A DNA stretch of 64,000 nucleotides from Isoetes taiwanensis. Lineage: Eukaryota > Streptophyta > Lycopodiopsida > Isoetales > Isoetaceae. Shown here piece after piece: positions 34,100-44,644 of this stretch. A model generated the notes under the pieces. The model ran no database searches and was not told where the DNA came from. It worked only from the letters and a program-made list of their open reading frames with translations. The translations under genes and the position numbers were made by a program. Each line of letters starts with the position of its first letter. The stretch's first letter is position 1. Location of the stretch: assembly GCA_021234155.1 (NCBI GenBank), contig JAJEKV010000040.1, positions 3,017,799 to 3,081,798 on the forward strand, in the 5' to 3' direction.

Positions 34100-35660
34100 G
34101 ACACTAATGATTAGTGAGATTAGACGCATGGTCATAAATGAGATATGTGCTAACGAAAGTCCCGACCGGGAGATGCAAACCGGTCAACGTGGTCGACCAT
34201 TTTGTCGAACATGTGAAAAGGAAGTGCCAATTTGAGTTAGCACAAAATGGCCAGTCAAGAAGAAATGTTGACTTCTCTCCTTGACACACATGTAAAGCCA
34301 ATGATTGGAAACCCCATGGATGAACCGAAGACATGTTTGAAGCATTCAAGTCAAAAAAAAAAGTCCCAATGCCGAGGCTCGTGTCAAGGAATGGGTAGCT
34401 TCATGGAATTCCTCAAAGAAGGCGTTTGGATCACAAGAACATCATTGGCGGATCTCAATGCACGCCAGGTTGGAGGTAATTAAAAATGCTTTGCATCGGG
34501 GGAAGCTCTAGTGGAGCAGGGGGCCTAGCAAGCCCCACTTTTCTTTGGAGAATCACATGAACACATCAATCTTTGTTGATCCCATGCCCGTAGAGGCCGT
34601 GGATGTGATACACCTTATTGAGGAGAAACCAACACATCGCGTATCAAATCAAAATCAACGGAACACAACACTTCCAAGATGATGAGCTATACTGATTGGA
34701 TGGGTTTTCAAGGGCAAAGATAGGCGTAGACGTATGAGATGGCTCAAAGATACATACGCTTCAAGAGCCCGCATCCCGCTTTGGCTACATCCATTGGACT
34801 TGCATATGAAGTTGCTAGCTCTAGTGGGGATACCATAGGGCCAATGGTGATTCTACCTTTCATGAATGGAGAGACACTTGCACACTTGTTTGACTATTTA
34901 CCTAATAACTTGTCACGCTTTTAGAAGATGGTCAAATGCAATTGCTAGAGCCAAGAAGAAGAACCGACAAACACATAGGCTGAACTTAGGAGCAAAATGC
35001 GAAGTTGTATATCGAGATGTTCCGTAGATAGCTCTTGCCCCAGCGTAAGGTGTCGTTGAGATCCACAAAGGCCACTTCACTCACACAAAGCTTAATTGCA
35101 AGAGAGTCAAATTACATTTTGATGATGAGTACCAAAATGTGTGGGTGGCCATTGGTGATTGGGACAATGCAATTCATTTTTACGCCAAAGAGCCGTCGTC
35201 CCTTGTTGAAGTGTAAATTTACTTTCTTTTCGGATGGACAAGCAAAATATCCATGGTTAGAGGAAACCGTGTTTGAGAAATCAAAGGATGATGATCGTGT
35301 ATGGGGACACGAAATTCATGATGTCTATGCATTGGGATATATTTATGAGATGCTTCGGATTTTAAAATGGCAAGCTATCACGAATTTAATGGAGTGGTTT
35401 AATAATAACAACAATGCCCAATGGATTAATCCAACCCATATGTACCAAACGACGTCTTGACAAGTTGGAGGAGCAAAAAACAAGAATGATGTGCCTACAT
35501 TGAAGACGTATTCTCATCACTTCACCCAAAGCTTCGGGTTGTTGAAGCCTTACAAAGTGTTGGAATATCTTCTACCATGGTTGTGAGACAAAGACGACAC
35601 ATGAAGTGCATGGATGCCTTGGAGATGTCAAAATTGTTGTTGTCACAACTCAAATAATGA
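34100..35660 (+). CDS. Unrecognised transposon gene, plus strand, frame broken
   Basis: Protein-like stretches in changing plus-strand frames include EAFKSKKKSPNAEARVKEW near 34340, RWLKDTYASRARIPLWLHPL near 34737, VKLHFDDEYQNVWVAIGDWD near 35110, YPWLEETVFEKSKDDDRVWG near 35250, YALGYIYEMLRILKWQ near 35325 and VVEALQSVGISSTMVVRQRR near 35538, with a stop near 35655. Order, composition and position after the second palindrome cluster suggest one spliced gene of the right-hand module. No family was recognised; a transposon accessory role is possible. Confidence 0.4.
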
Positions 35661-36149
35661 ATACAATATTGTATATCTTGCCATGTTTAAGAGTATTAAA
35701 TTTTTTAATTGTCTAATAACCAAATATATAAAGACACTTTTAATTATTCAAATCCCAATGTTTTGTAATGAACTTCCCATGTTGCTAACATTTGTTGCTT
35801 TCCTACTATGTTATTCATCGCACTCCATATAAATAACTTGCAAGTTTTTGCACATGTCCAAAGAACCATGGGATGCGACACGATGGCATATCTATTGTTC
35901 ACAACTTTACTTCTAGGGCTTTGGTAGCCTTATCGGACACCCTAAACCCTCAAAGGCCTTTAAGAGGCGGTTGGTCGCTTCGGGTTTAGCTCGCCACCAC
36001 CGCCACCTCCACCATTGTGTGGATTTGGTATGGATTTTTTCTAGGATAAAATGTAAGTTAACCATTTATTTTTTACGTTCTAATGTTTTTAAATGTAGCG
36101 TGTAAATGCGGTTACGCCCTTCTTTTCCTATGCATAATGTTCGCCGTCA

Positions 36150-36730
36150 GGGTTATGGGCGGATCTTCTTCTCATCACCACCGCCGTTAAGAGACGGGAA
36201 AAGGACCTCGCATCCAGCGAGAAGAAGGCGAAGCGTGGAACTCGGTGATATCAACGAGGCGATAACCACAAGATAGGTGGAATGCCTTGCAATTGGGATG
36301 TCGCCCATGAGAAATGGAGATTGCGCGCCAGTTTGTTGAACAAAAGTAGGCGAGGTCCGGCCCATGACCCTCCACGTCATAGCTCATACACTCCTTGAAA
36401 TTCAATCTTGGGGCCGTTCTTGAACGCAGGAGAATGAACCCCACGAAGGGCGCCAACCGCCGTCCACGCCGGAGTGGGCCGCAATTCCTCTTCTAAACTC
36501 ATAAAGATCGTGCACCACCGCACCACCTCCACGAAGGCATCTCTTTCAATATGAGTGAGTTCATCTTGAATTATGCCTTTTTTGTTCACTAACACATATT
36601 CATATGTTAGTCGTATGTTGAGTGTAGTAGCAAGAAAGTTGCCGCCCCACAAAGACTGCAGAGATATGGCGACAATTTTTGGAAGATGGCTAATAATGTC
36701 ACAAATAGCGTTTGCCATAACGTCCACAAG
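36150..36730 (-). CDS. Unrecognised minus-strand reading frame
   Basis: A 116-residue frame runs 36727 to 36377 with ANAICDIISHLPKIVAISLQ, VNKKGIIQDELTHIERDAFV and RWCTIFMSLEEELRPTPAW. Two overlapping frames continue to 36153. The composition looks protein-like. It lies divergent from the plus-strand frame at 36737. No domain was identified, and whether it is a gene of the element or captured sequence is open. Confidence 0.35.
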
Positions 36731-36736
36731 GGGTGA

Positions 36737-37560
36737 ATGGAACTCGAGCCTATGATGAGGAAAAAAGAGAGGATCAAGGAGATTTTAGAAGCGAGAATAT
36801 CCCGAGCTCAAGTCGGGGAGAGATCTCATGGAGGGAGCTTTGTTCAAAGCGGGGTAAACATGTTAAATCCACCAGGTATTAGGCTCTTTTCGTTCTTCAT
36901 TATAACCTCATTGTACTCATATTTTATTTATATTTTGGGAGGTAATCCGGTGAAAGCTCTTGCCAAAGCTACAGGAGTCCCGATAGAGGAAGTGGCACAG
37001 CCTATCTGGTTGACTAATGAGGCATTTCAAGTACATCATCTCTCCCATGAGTCGTATAATTAGATGATGCCATGTGGACTAAGTCCTTGTATTGCATTGT
37101 AGTGTTTGAAGGCCAACATATTATCAAAGAAAGGGAAGCTAGAACAAAGGCATTTGGGCCGAGGAATGCACGACGAAAGCAAGTGGCGACCATAGTGCCA
37201 ATAAGACCCGAAGTCCAGGCGGTTATGGCTTTCTGGATAAGCTATTTGTAAGTATAAATTTGGTTTATAATGTAGGTTCTCGAGTTGAACACTAACATTA
37301 GTTTTGGTGCTCATTCTCACTAGGCGTCATTTGCTGGTCGCCCGGCTGCTAAAGATGAACGCGAAAAGGGCCTTCAAACAAAGGCGATCATGCGGCCATC
37401 GCGTCACGCCTTGAAAGGGGGGATGAAGTGTGTATCATTCATTAGATAATTATTTGTGACTACAATGAACTAATTGTTCGCGATACAATATAATGCGGGT
37501 AAATGAAGACGAAGCCAATGAAGAAGAAGAAGAAGAGAGCAACAACTAAAGACTTAATAT
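36737..37560 (+). CDS. Unrecognised plus-strand reading frames near right end
   Basis: A 108-residue frame (36737-37063) contains RIKEILEARISRAQVGERSH and, after a hydrophobic segment that looks intronic, GGNPVKALAKATGVPIEEVA. Beyond 37320 further coding-like pieces appear, including an acidic tail NEDEANEEEEEESNN ending at about 37548. They may be the last exons of the right-hand module. No family was recognised. Confidence 0.3.
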
Positions 37561-37984
37561 ATTTTGTAATGTGCAAATTACATTGTGAAATATATTAATT
37601 GAATTCAATTTAAATTTTTATGCTTTGTTCTTATTATTTGTGATTTTTTTTTATGTTAATTTTATGCTCGATTCTATTTTTTTATTCTTAGATTTATTAA
37701 ACATTTAATTACATATTAAACAATAATGCTTATCTACCATTAATATAATTTAATCAATATTTGTTTCTATTTTTCGAATTTTTAAATTTTTAAATATTTA
37801 TTCTCGATTTATTTTGTTCATATTTAATATTTATTAATACTATTAATATTATTGATAATATTAATATTAATAAATATTACTAAATATTTATTTATATTAA
37901 ATATTTGTTAATTTTGCATATGAATATTAACCGTCCGTTAAATCATATTGAATAATATTAAATAAATATTTTTTTTATCAAAAT
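37560..37984. other. AT-rich spacer before the right subterminal zone
   Basis: More than 400 bases of strongly AT-rich sequence with ATTAATATTA runs. No gene was seen. Confidence 0.7.
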
Positions 37985-38510
37985 TCCTTAATCGCCGTTG
38001 AACGACGTTATGCAAGGCGTGGCCGCCATACGTCAGCCGGGCGTCGTTGAACGACGGCGTTAATAAACGTGGCGCCGGCGCCGTGCCGCCACCAGTCGGT
38101 TCCACGCGGTGGCAAACCGCGCCCGCCAAAGAACGTCGTTGAACGGCGTTTCACACGCTGCCGCCACGCGTTCGCCCAGCAACGCCACGGCGAGGCGGAC
38201 ATGATGGCGTGTACTTTTTACGTTGAACGACGTTGCGGGTCATCACCACGCGCCCGGCCGCCGGTTGGCGCGGGTCACTCGCAACGGCGTCGCGTGGTCG
38301 ACCGCGTGTAATGCCAACGACGTTGAGCGGCGTCATGTCGCCGCTAAAGACGCCGCATTCTTGCGGCAGCGTATAGCGGCGCATAAACGCCGATATCGGC
38401 CTTCCCGGCGTCAAATAGACGTCGTTTATCGGCGCGCGGCGTCGATCATCGGCGTGATAAAACGACGCCTAGGCGTCCGTAATAGACGCGTCGTAACGAG
38501 GGCTTTGGTT
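37985..38510. repeat. Right subterminal palindromic repeat zone
   Basis: About a dozen copies of cgtcgttgaacgacg and close variants in both orientations occur between 37990 and 38500, in GC-rich DNA ending at the CACTA terminus. Frames on both strands here are repeat artefacts. Confidence 0.85.
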
Positions 38511-38518
38511 TTGTAGTG
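38511..38518 (-). repeat. CACTA right terminal inverted repeat
   Basis: TTGTAGTG closes the element, preceded by GGCTTTGGTT. Reverse complemented it reads CACTACAAAACC, a typical CACTA family terminus. Confidence 0.88.
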
Positions 38519-38521
38519 ATG
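38519..38521. repeat. Target-site duplication ATG, right
   Basis: ATG directly after the terminus matches 8926-8928. Confidence 0.85.
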
Positions 38522-39288
38522 TTAGAAACGAAGTATCGGCGAGGTTAGACAATAATTAAGTGGCCATCGTGACTGTATTGAGTAGATTATACTTGGAAAT
38601 TGGAGGAAGATGGATTGGCCACGAGGGGAATTAGATGGTGCAAGGTTCATCTGATTACACCACTTCTATCGATCTTTTAAAGAGCGAAGACAAACCTTTC
38701 CAATGGAAAAATATATAAAGCCCCCAATAGAATGGGTTACATATGACCCAAAACTTGTGCCAACAATGGAATGCCAAGCCGGACCATAAACCTTATCAAA
38801 ATCTGCGCGAATAATCAACAATCGAGAAAACCACGCCCGAGGTTTCAAAGGTTGCAAAAATCTAAAAAAGACTACTTTTCAAAGTTGAGTCCAAAGGTTT
38901 TAAGTTGCAAAAGTTTAAGATAATGTAAGGAAAGGAGAGGGTAAATAAATAGCACCTTTTTATATGGGAAGCCACTCTTTTTTGTAGTTCAAACTTGCTA
39001 CTAACATTACTCTCAAGAGCTTCTTGAGCACATTGCCTTTGCATGGTTACGCATAGGAGAAGCCATATCTACCACTTCATTTTTCAAATTTGCAACCACC
39101 GGCTTAGAAACAATGGTGATGATGACTTGCTTCTCTTCCACGGGCGTTTTTAGCACTAGGCGCCATGAATTGGTATCATCAGTTTCCTAACATCCAACCT
39201 TGCATTTCCTTTACGTGGTACGAAGCCTTTGCTCTTTCTATGACAATCCGGGGAGCAGGCCTCTCTGGCACGCAACGCTTTGAGCGGT
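38522..39288. other. Flank of CACTA insertion with minus-strand coding-like remnants
   Basis: On the minus strand a stretch near 39060-39170 reads TPVEEKQVIITIVSKPVVAN and another near 38990 reads CAQEALESNVSSKFELQK. They are protein-like but unassigned; they may belong to exons of the aminotransferase gene or to a neighbour. Nothing else was seen. Confidence 0.35.
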
Positions 39289-40135
39289 CTATCGGGGCAT
39301 TAGTCTAGTCTTACTTGAATGGTCTCCTCCCTTGCGTGGGCATCTTTGTTTCCCTATCACCGACAAGCTCAACTCCCAAATCAAGCCTCTTCCCCTCACA
39401 TTCCCTATAAGCGCACTAGAAACAGGATCCTTAATACAACAATATACAAACCACAACGATACCATTCTTAGCATTATAAACAAAAGCAAGCATGTTATTT
39501 GACACAATTAACTTCTCTGTTCTTTGCATCTAATATGAATCACTCATGATATATAAAATATTTCATGTCCCTTATCGTGATAATGAAAATGCGAGCATAC
39601 TTCCGATGAGATGAGACATACTTTGTGATGTTTGTTCTGGAGGTCTTGTAGGCTACTTGATAAGATGACCACCAACAAGCAGCCAAATGTTCCCGGCACT
39701 TTTCTTTATCCAAGACACTAAACACAGATGTCTCCCTCGCAGAGCACACTCGGATTTCCACCATAAGTATTGAAATGTAGGCGTTGCGCAAGGACAACTA
39801 CAATTTCGGGAGTGGTCAATCACACCTGCTAGAGGAAGCCCATTTCCTATACCCTATAAAGCACCCGCGAGAGATCATTGCGGATATACAAGGCCACACT
39901 TTGATATGCGAAAGAGCCATGTTATTGGCGGCAGCTTTTGGAAAAAAAAAAAGAAAAAAGGAACCTTTACCATTGTGACAATATCCGAATGACACCTGTG
40001 TTTTCTCAAATGGCCAAAACCGGTCATGCACTTCATCAGCAATGCATAGACCTCCAGCTTTCCTAATAATAACATATGCGATAGGTAGATAACTCTTTGT
40101 ATTACCTGGTCAAATAACAATAAAAAATATGCTCC
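39289..40135 (-). pseudogene. Alanine-glyoxylate aminotransferase 2-like gene remnant
   Basis: The enzyme is a PLP-dependent class III aminotransferase converting glyoxylate and alanine to glycine and pyruvate, mitochondrial in plants. Minus-strand exons occur in the family's order: YLPIAYVIIRKAGGLCIADEV near 40090-40030, then in a shifted frame MTGFGHL and SDIVTMVK (holding the PLP lysine position) to 39970, an intron with a pyrimidine tract, GIGNGLPLAGVIDH near 39855-39815, VCSARETSVFSVLDKEKCREH near 39745-39685, and ALIGNVRGRGLIWELSL near 39415-39365. Expected residues between GFGR and PDIVT are missing and frames shift, so it is broken. Introns show it is not a processed copy. No N-terminal part was recognised upstream. 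The CACTA element sits on its 3' side. Confidence 0.8.
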
Positions 40136-40329
40136 ATTTCCAAAATCAATCTTATTTTTCTTCACAAGCAACGGTGTGCCCATCCGATGCTCTGCGTTCC
40201 AAATGCATATTAGGTCCCCGCCTTTGCATAGCCTGGGATAATTCTTGCATTTTCTTTCAAAGACCGGATGCTAAACTTCGAGCAAAGACTTGCTTATGTG
40301 GAAATCGGACAAGACAACAACCGTAATGC

Positions 40330-41280
40330 AATTTATTAAAACAAGATCTAATACCATTTAAGAAAATGTGGCAAAAAACCACATTTCTACTTGACGATGC
40401 AAAACCAAGTTGTTTGCAAAAAGATCCATACCTCTGCTTTTAGCTCATAACTCCTTCTAACCAGGCCAAAGAAAGCATTTTCGAATCGAAGATGTGTTCT
40501 TATTCTTCATCGGATTGAAGCGGATCCTTGCCTTGCAAGTTATCCCGTTGGCTTCAAGAAATAAGACGTGGAGTTCTTTACCACCGACCGACAGCGGTTC
40601 ACGGGAAATAGGAGGCTTTTAGCAATCACCAAGATATCCTAGGGATATTCTAGCATATACCTAGGATATGCCAAAACCCACATAAACAAGGGTTTGCCCC
40701 CTAGGGGCAACCCAAAAATTCCTGTTCTAAAATTTCGCTTTTTGGCGGAAAATGGCATGTTAATTGGCGTTACTAACGACCTCGAAAAGGAGACACCCAC
40801 CCCAAAACATTTTATGTAATTAGACTAGTAAACAAGTGGTCGATTATTGCCGCTAATGTTGGGAATGTGTTAATGACCTCTCTCAATTTAGTGCACATAC
40901 TAACAAAATGTTGAGAACTAAGAAATTGTGTGTTGGGTTTAGTTTTGATCATCCTTTTTCTAATGTTCAACATGGGAGAGTTGTTTCATAAAGTTTGCAC
41001 AATTAGTACAATAGTTTGGAACTTCAGTTATGGTATTGTATTGTATAAAAAATGGTATATTTGAGGTAGTTTGAGCAGTTTCTTTTTTGTTCAAAGTGGT
41101 CTTGTTTCTATTTTAAAAATTGTTTTTGGATGGCTTTGTTTCAATGGTTCAAAAACAGGAAGGTTTTTGAGATGCGAAGTTCTTAGTGCATGGATAAGAC
41201 TGCATGGTCTTTCTATTTTTGTATGAAACGTTTTTGATGACGACCATAGCTGGTAGCAGGGCAGGGGATTTAGGTGCAAA
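40330..41280. other. Intergenic sequence, no gene recognised
   Basis: AT-rich, with scattered stops in all frames. A run GGGCAACC-type near 40690-40715 has no recognised role. Confidence 0.5.
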
Positions 41281-41285
41281 GAAGG
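41281..41285. repeat. Target-site duplication GAAGG, left
   Basis: GAAGG directly precedes the left LTR and recurs at 43473-43477 directly after the right LTR. Five bases is typical for LTR elements. Confidence 0.8.
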
Positions 41286-41658
41286 TGTTGGGGTGGTCAC
41301 ACTCACCACACTGGTCACCACTCACCACACTCGTCACCACATGCCACAGTCACCACTTACCACTCACCACACTCACCATTATTGAGGTGGTATAGGAGAT
41401 TGTATACCATATATGGAGGGAGATACGCACATGCACGCGTGCAGGATATTTGCACGTATGCATTGTGGATGGATGATGAGCATTGTGTTATTGGAGCAGA
41501 GAGAGAAGAACAGAGGGAGACGGTAGTATTTTGCTTGATCTAGCTATGGAGATGATGAATCTTTGTGTTGTGCATTGCCTTGATCTGATAGATTGAGCTT
41601 GGATTGTTGTGTTGGGTTTTTAATCCTTCTTGCAAGGTTAGAGTTCAGGCTCTAACAA
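41286..41658 (+). repeat. Left LTR
   Basis: Begins TGTTGGGGTGGTCAC with a CACTCACCAC-rich stretch, and shares the block ttgaggtggtataggagattg with the right LTR. The right LTR is 365 bases. Differences are few small indels, suggesting a recent insertion. Confidence 0.88.
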
Positions 41659-41660
41659 TT

Positions 41661-41677
41661 TGGCAACCACGGTGCTC
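41661..41677 (+). other. Primer-binding site
   Basis: TGGCAACCACGGTGCTC begins two bases after the left LTR and starts with the TGG expected from pairing to a tRNA CCA end. The tRNA was not identified; it is not the common initiator-Met type. Confidence 0.6.
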
Positions 41678-41807
41678 GACAGACCATTGATTGACAAGAA
41701 TTTCCATTGAAAAAGGAGTTGTTACCATTGGTATTGGTGATCATCGGTAAAAAAAGACACCATTAAGGAAGGAGCAATTTCTTTGTGTGAAGGGGATTTT
41801 GCCGTAA

Positions 41808-43090
41808 GTGATTTGCGGGGCAAAATTTGACAAGGGGGAGCATAGTTTTATGCCCAAGGGAAGTAAGAGGGATATCCCACCAAGCTCCATCGTAACAAGA
41901 AGGGGACCGGTGAGTCAATCTTTGGGCTCAAAATTGCATCAAGATTCAATTTCGTTTTCAGATTTGGGAGCAGATCTGGGGTCTAATTCTCAGATCCAGG
42001 AGGTTTTGATTCCGTTTACCGATCTAGAAAGTAATCCAATTTCGTTTTTCAAATTGAAGGGAGATTCAATTTCGTTTTTCCAATTTCAAGAAACCCAAGA
42101 AGAGGCAGAGATGGCTGTATTACCACCTATGGTATGGGGTTTTCAGACAATGGGGATTCCAAAGTTTGATGATCTGGTGGATTGGGATCCTTTGAAGCAT
42201 ATTGTGAAGTTTGAGAGGTATTGCCAGCAATGTAAGTTACCGGCTGCTGATTACTTGCTTTGGTTTCATAGTTCTTTGCAAGATTCAGTGGAGGAATGGG
42301 CACAAACGCAGCCAGATACCATGACATTCAGGAATTAAAGGAAGCTTTCATTGCTAATTATCAAGAAACCCATGGTAAGGATAAGACTATGGAAAGGTGG
42401 ACAAATTTCACACAAAAGGAGGATGAGTCAATTAGAGAGTATAATCAGAGGTATATTGCGGTTCTCAAAGCCGTGGTTCATTGGAAGATTGCAAGGAGTG
42501 ATGAAATGGATATTCAGCTGAAACGAGCTATTGCTCATAAGGTGAAGGCTAAACATCCTACAACATTGTTAGAAGCACAAAAGTATGCTCTCAAGGCTGA
42601 AGATAAGCTCGGATACATTCATGAAGTTGCTTTTGCTCCAGCATAAAAGCAGGATATTGCAGCCAAGATTTCTAAGCTTACAATTGGTGAGAAGCCAAGG
42701 GAGGTTCAGTTTATTACTTGTGAGTATTGTGGGTCTATTGAGCATTCTGATACTATATGTAGATTGCTGAAATTCTGCTCAAGATGCCAAATCAAGGGCC
42801 ATAATGTTCAAGAATGTAGGGAGAAGAGATTCTTTGAGAGGGCCAATCCGGTATTTGCTGTTATGCAACAAGCACCACCTATTCCTATTCAACCAATGCA
42901 AAGTGACCCTATCATACCACAAGTTCCAATGATGCCACAAGCTCAAATTGCCCAACAAGCTCCAATGAGTTCCACACAAATGGTGCAGCCAAAACAGGGA
43001 TGGTATCCAAGTAAGGCTCATTTGTATTGCAAGTTATGTGATAAATTCACTCTTATTGAGGAGCTTAAGAAACAAGAGAAGGCAAAATCA
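41808..43090 (+). CDS. Gag protein of TR-GAG-like element, frame broken twice
   Basis: The frame from 41808 to 42338 holds an N-terminal part with repeated ISFSDLG/ISFFKLK motifs and the start of a Retrotrans_gag domain (GIPKFDDLVDWDPLKHIVKF, WFHSSLQDSVEEWAQ). A one-base loss near 42335 shifts to the frame 42296-42646 (ELKEAFIANYQETHG, ESIREYNQRYIAVL, EAQKYALKAEDKLG). After an in-frame stop at 42645 the same frame continues into two cysteine knuckles, CEYCGSIEHSDTIC and CSRCQIKGHNVQEC, near 42718-42830, followed by a Pro/Gln/Met-rich tail that runs into the right LTR. Gag would coat element RNA in particles. Confidence 0.85.
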
Positions 43091-43107
43091 GTAGTAAATT
43101 GTGGATT

Positions 43108-43472
43108 TGTTGGGGTGGTCACCACTCACCACACCTTCGTCACCACACACCCACAAATCACCACTTACCACTTACCACACTCACCATTATTGAGGTGGTA
43201 TAGGAGATTGTATACCATATATGGAGGGAGATACGCATTATGCACGCCGGGATATATTTGCACGTATGCATTGTGGATGGATGATGAGCATTGTGTTATC
43301 GGAGCGAGAGAGAAGAACAGAGGGAGACGGTGTATGCAGAGAGAGTATTTTGCTTGATCTAACTATGGAGATGATGAATCTTTGTGTTGTGCATTGCCTT
43401 GATCTGATAGATTGAGCTTGGATTGTTGGGTTTTTCATCCTTCTTGCAAGGTTAGAGTTCGTGCTCTAACGA
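43108..43472 (+). repeat. Right LTR
   Basis: Collinear with the left LTR, ending just before GAAGG at 43473. No clear polypurine tract was seen directly in front of it. Confidence 0.88.
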
Positions 43473-43477
43473 GAAGG

Positions 43478-44540
43478 GAGGAATCGAGAGTGAAAGATTC
43501 AAGAGGAGGAAAAAACTTGGCTATTTGTGGGTTCAAATCCCATCTGTAGATTTGAACTCGAGTGCAGGACTTACGGCTGCATCCTTTGGATTTAGAATGT
43601 GGTTGAGAGCTTGAATCCATGAAAATCGAGGAGGTAGGGTTACCGCCTTTTGGATTTGATGTGCTCGTGGCTTTTCGGATTTTTGGCGGGGCACTGTGGA
43701 TCGATTTTTGCACGAAATGTTCTTATCCGGTTTTGCGATCCATTCCTTCATTACTGCTTGTATGAATCGCCTGGGCCGCTTCTTTGCATCCGTTGCAAGG
43801 AGACGGTCGGGGACCACATTTTCATGGGTTATGTACAAATGAACCACATTTACTTAAGGGTTTCAAGATTGCTTAGTTTTTTCGACACTTCAAGGCCAAA
43901 GTGAGGTTGCAACCTAGAGGTTCGAATCCTCTAGCCTAGCTTTCGGTGACCAAGTATGTTGGTGTGGAGGTCGCTTCGTAAATGCCGCTTCGGGTGTGTG
44001 GCCAGTGGGAAAAAACAAAACAGGTTGGTTCTTACCTTTAATTTTTCATAAAATAGTGCAAGCAATGGTCTTTGTGCTCCATTGACTTCGTTGCAAGACA
44101 TTTTAGCAAAGATAAAATGATGGACCTCGAACCGAAGATTTCATGGAATCTTCCATGATCCGAGGGTCCCAAACCAAACCATAAAGTAGCGATGCAATAA
44201 TCATACAAAAAGAGAGTGGGTATTCATGAACAATAAAGACTTACATATATAATGTCATAATATGATAGGTTTTTGTGCATTTGGCTTTTTACAAATAACG
44301 TTGTAATAAAACACGTCGCATTATAAATTGTGTTACAAGAAATTTATTGCGCCGGCCAAGGCCACCGCGAACATTTCTCTTTCCCGGCTTTACTTGAGTC
44401 AATAATAATGAATATTTGCAGTAAGTACAGAAAAGAAATTTATGGGTTGATCGCTTTGTTTTAATCGAGATCATTGGGTGCTTTATTAAAAAAAAAGGGA
44501 GAAAAAAGACGAGGAAAAAGGATCAGAGAAAGAGAATCAA
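43478..44540. other. Unassigned flank with two tRNA T-arm-like sites
   Basis: Near 43529-43541 GTGGGTTCAAATCCCAT, and near 43914-43931 AGAGGTTCGAATCCTCT, each form a T-stem around TTCRAAT and match the Pol III B box. No full cloverleaf or acceptor stem was found, so these are at best relics of tRNA-derived SINEs. No gene was recognised. Confidence 0.35.
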
Positions 44541-44565
44541 TTGAGTTTTCTCGCTCTAATTGTAG

Positions 44566-44642
44566 CAAATAGAATAGAATAGAATAGAATAGAATAGAAT
44601 AGAATAGAATAGAATATAATATAATATAATAGAATAGAATAG
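44566..44642. repeat. (AATAG)n microsatellite
   Basis: About fifteen pentamers, with an internal AATAT variant patch near 44612-44630. Confidence 0.95.
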
Positions 44643-44644
44643 GT

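Larger units (their letters stand above)
8929..38518 (+). mobile_element. Complete giant CACTA (En/Spm) transposon, 29.6 kb, copy B
   Basis: The element opens with CACTACAA at 8929 and closes with TTGTAGTG at 38518, flanked on both sides by ATG. Both ends carry a dense zone of CGTCGTT/AACGACG motifs (8937-9370 and 37985-38510), as expected for CACTA subterminal repeats. Inside are a Tnp2-type transposase with DUF4218 and DUF4216 regions, extra genes, and a large tandem array. Only the first eight terminal bases match perfectly between ends. At almost 30 kb it is large for a CACTA element; the excess comes from the array (about 12.5 kb), a SET-domain gene and an ARGONAUTE fragment. As read, the transposase is frameshifted, so autonomy is doubtful unless the indels are errors. 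Confidence 0.9.
41286..43472 (+). mobile_element. Short gag-only LTR retrotransposon (TR-GAG-like), 2.19 kb
   Basis: Two direct repeats of about 370 bases (41286-41658 and 43108-43472), starting TGTTGGGG and ending CTCTAACAA/CTCTAACGA, enclose only a gag region with zinc knuckles. A primer-binding-site-like TGGCAACCACGGTGC lies at 41661, two bases after the left LTR. No protease, reverse transcriptase or integrase is present, and the internal part is too short to have held them. Non-autonomous TR-GAG elements of this form are known in plants. It would need enzymes from a related Ty3-type element. Confidence 0.88.

Noticed and set aside
36940-37063. GGNPVKALAKATGVPIEEVA considered as the end of a cupin-type seed protein
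   Set aside because: Only this short stretch resembles such proteins and no cupin histidine motifs were found nearby.
38008-38516. Frames of 60-97 codons rich in Arg/Ala/His on both strands
   Set aside because: They coincide exactly with the palindromic subterminal repeats.
8929-38518. CRISPR-like array from regularly recurring cgtcgttgaacgacg motifs
   Set aside because: Spacing is irregular, motifs vary and occur in both orientations, and the DNA is plant nuclear; they are CACTA subterminal repeats.
43525-43935. Possible tRNA genes
   Set aside because: Only T-arms are visible; no acceptor stem, D-arm or anticodon arm could be paired.
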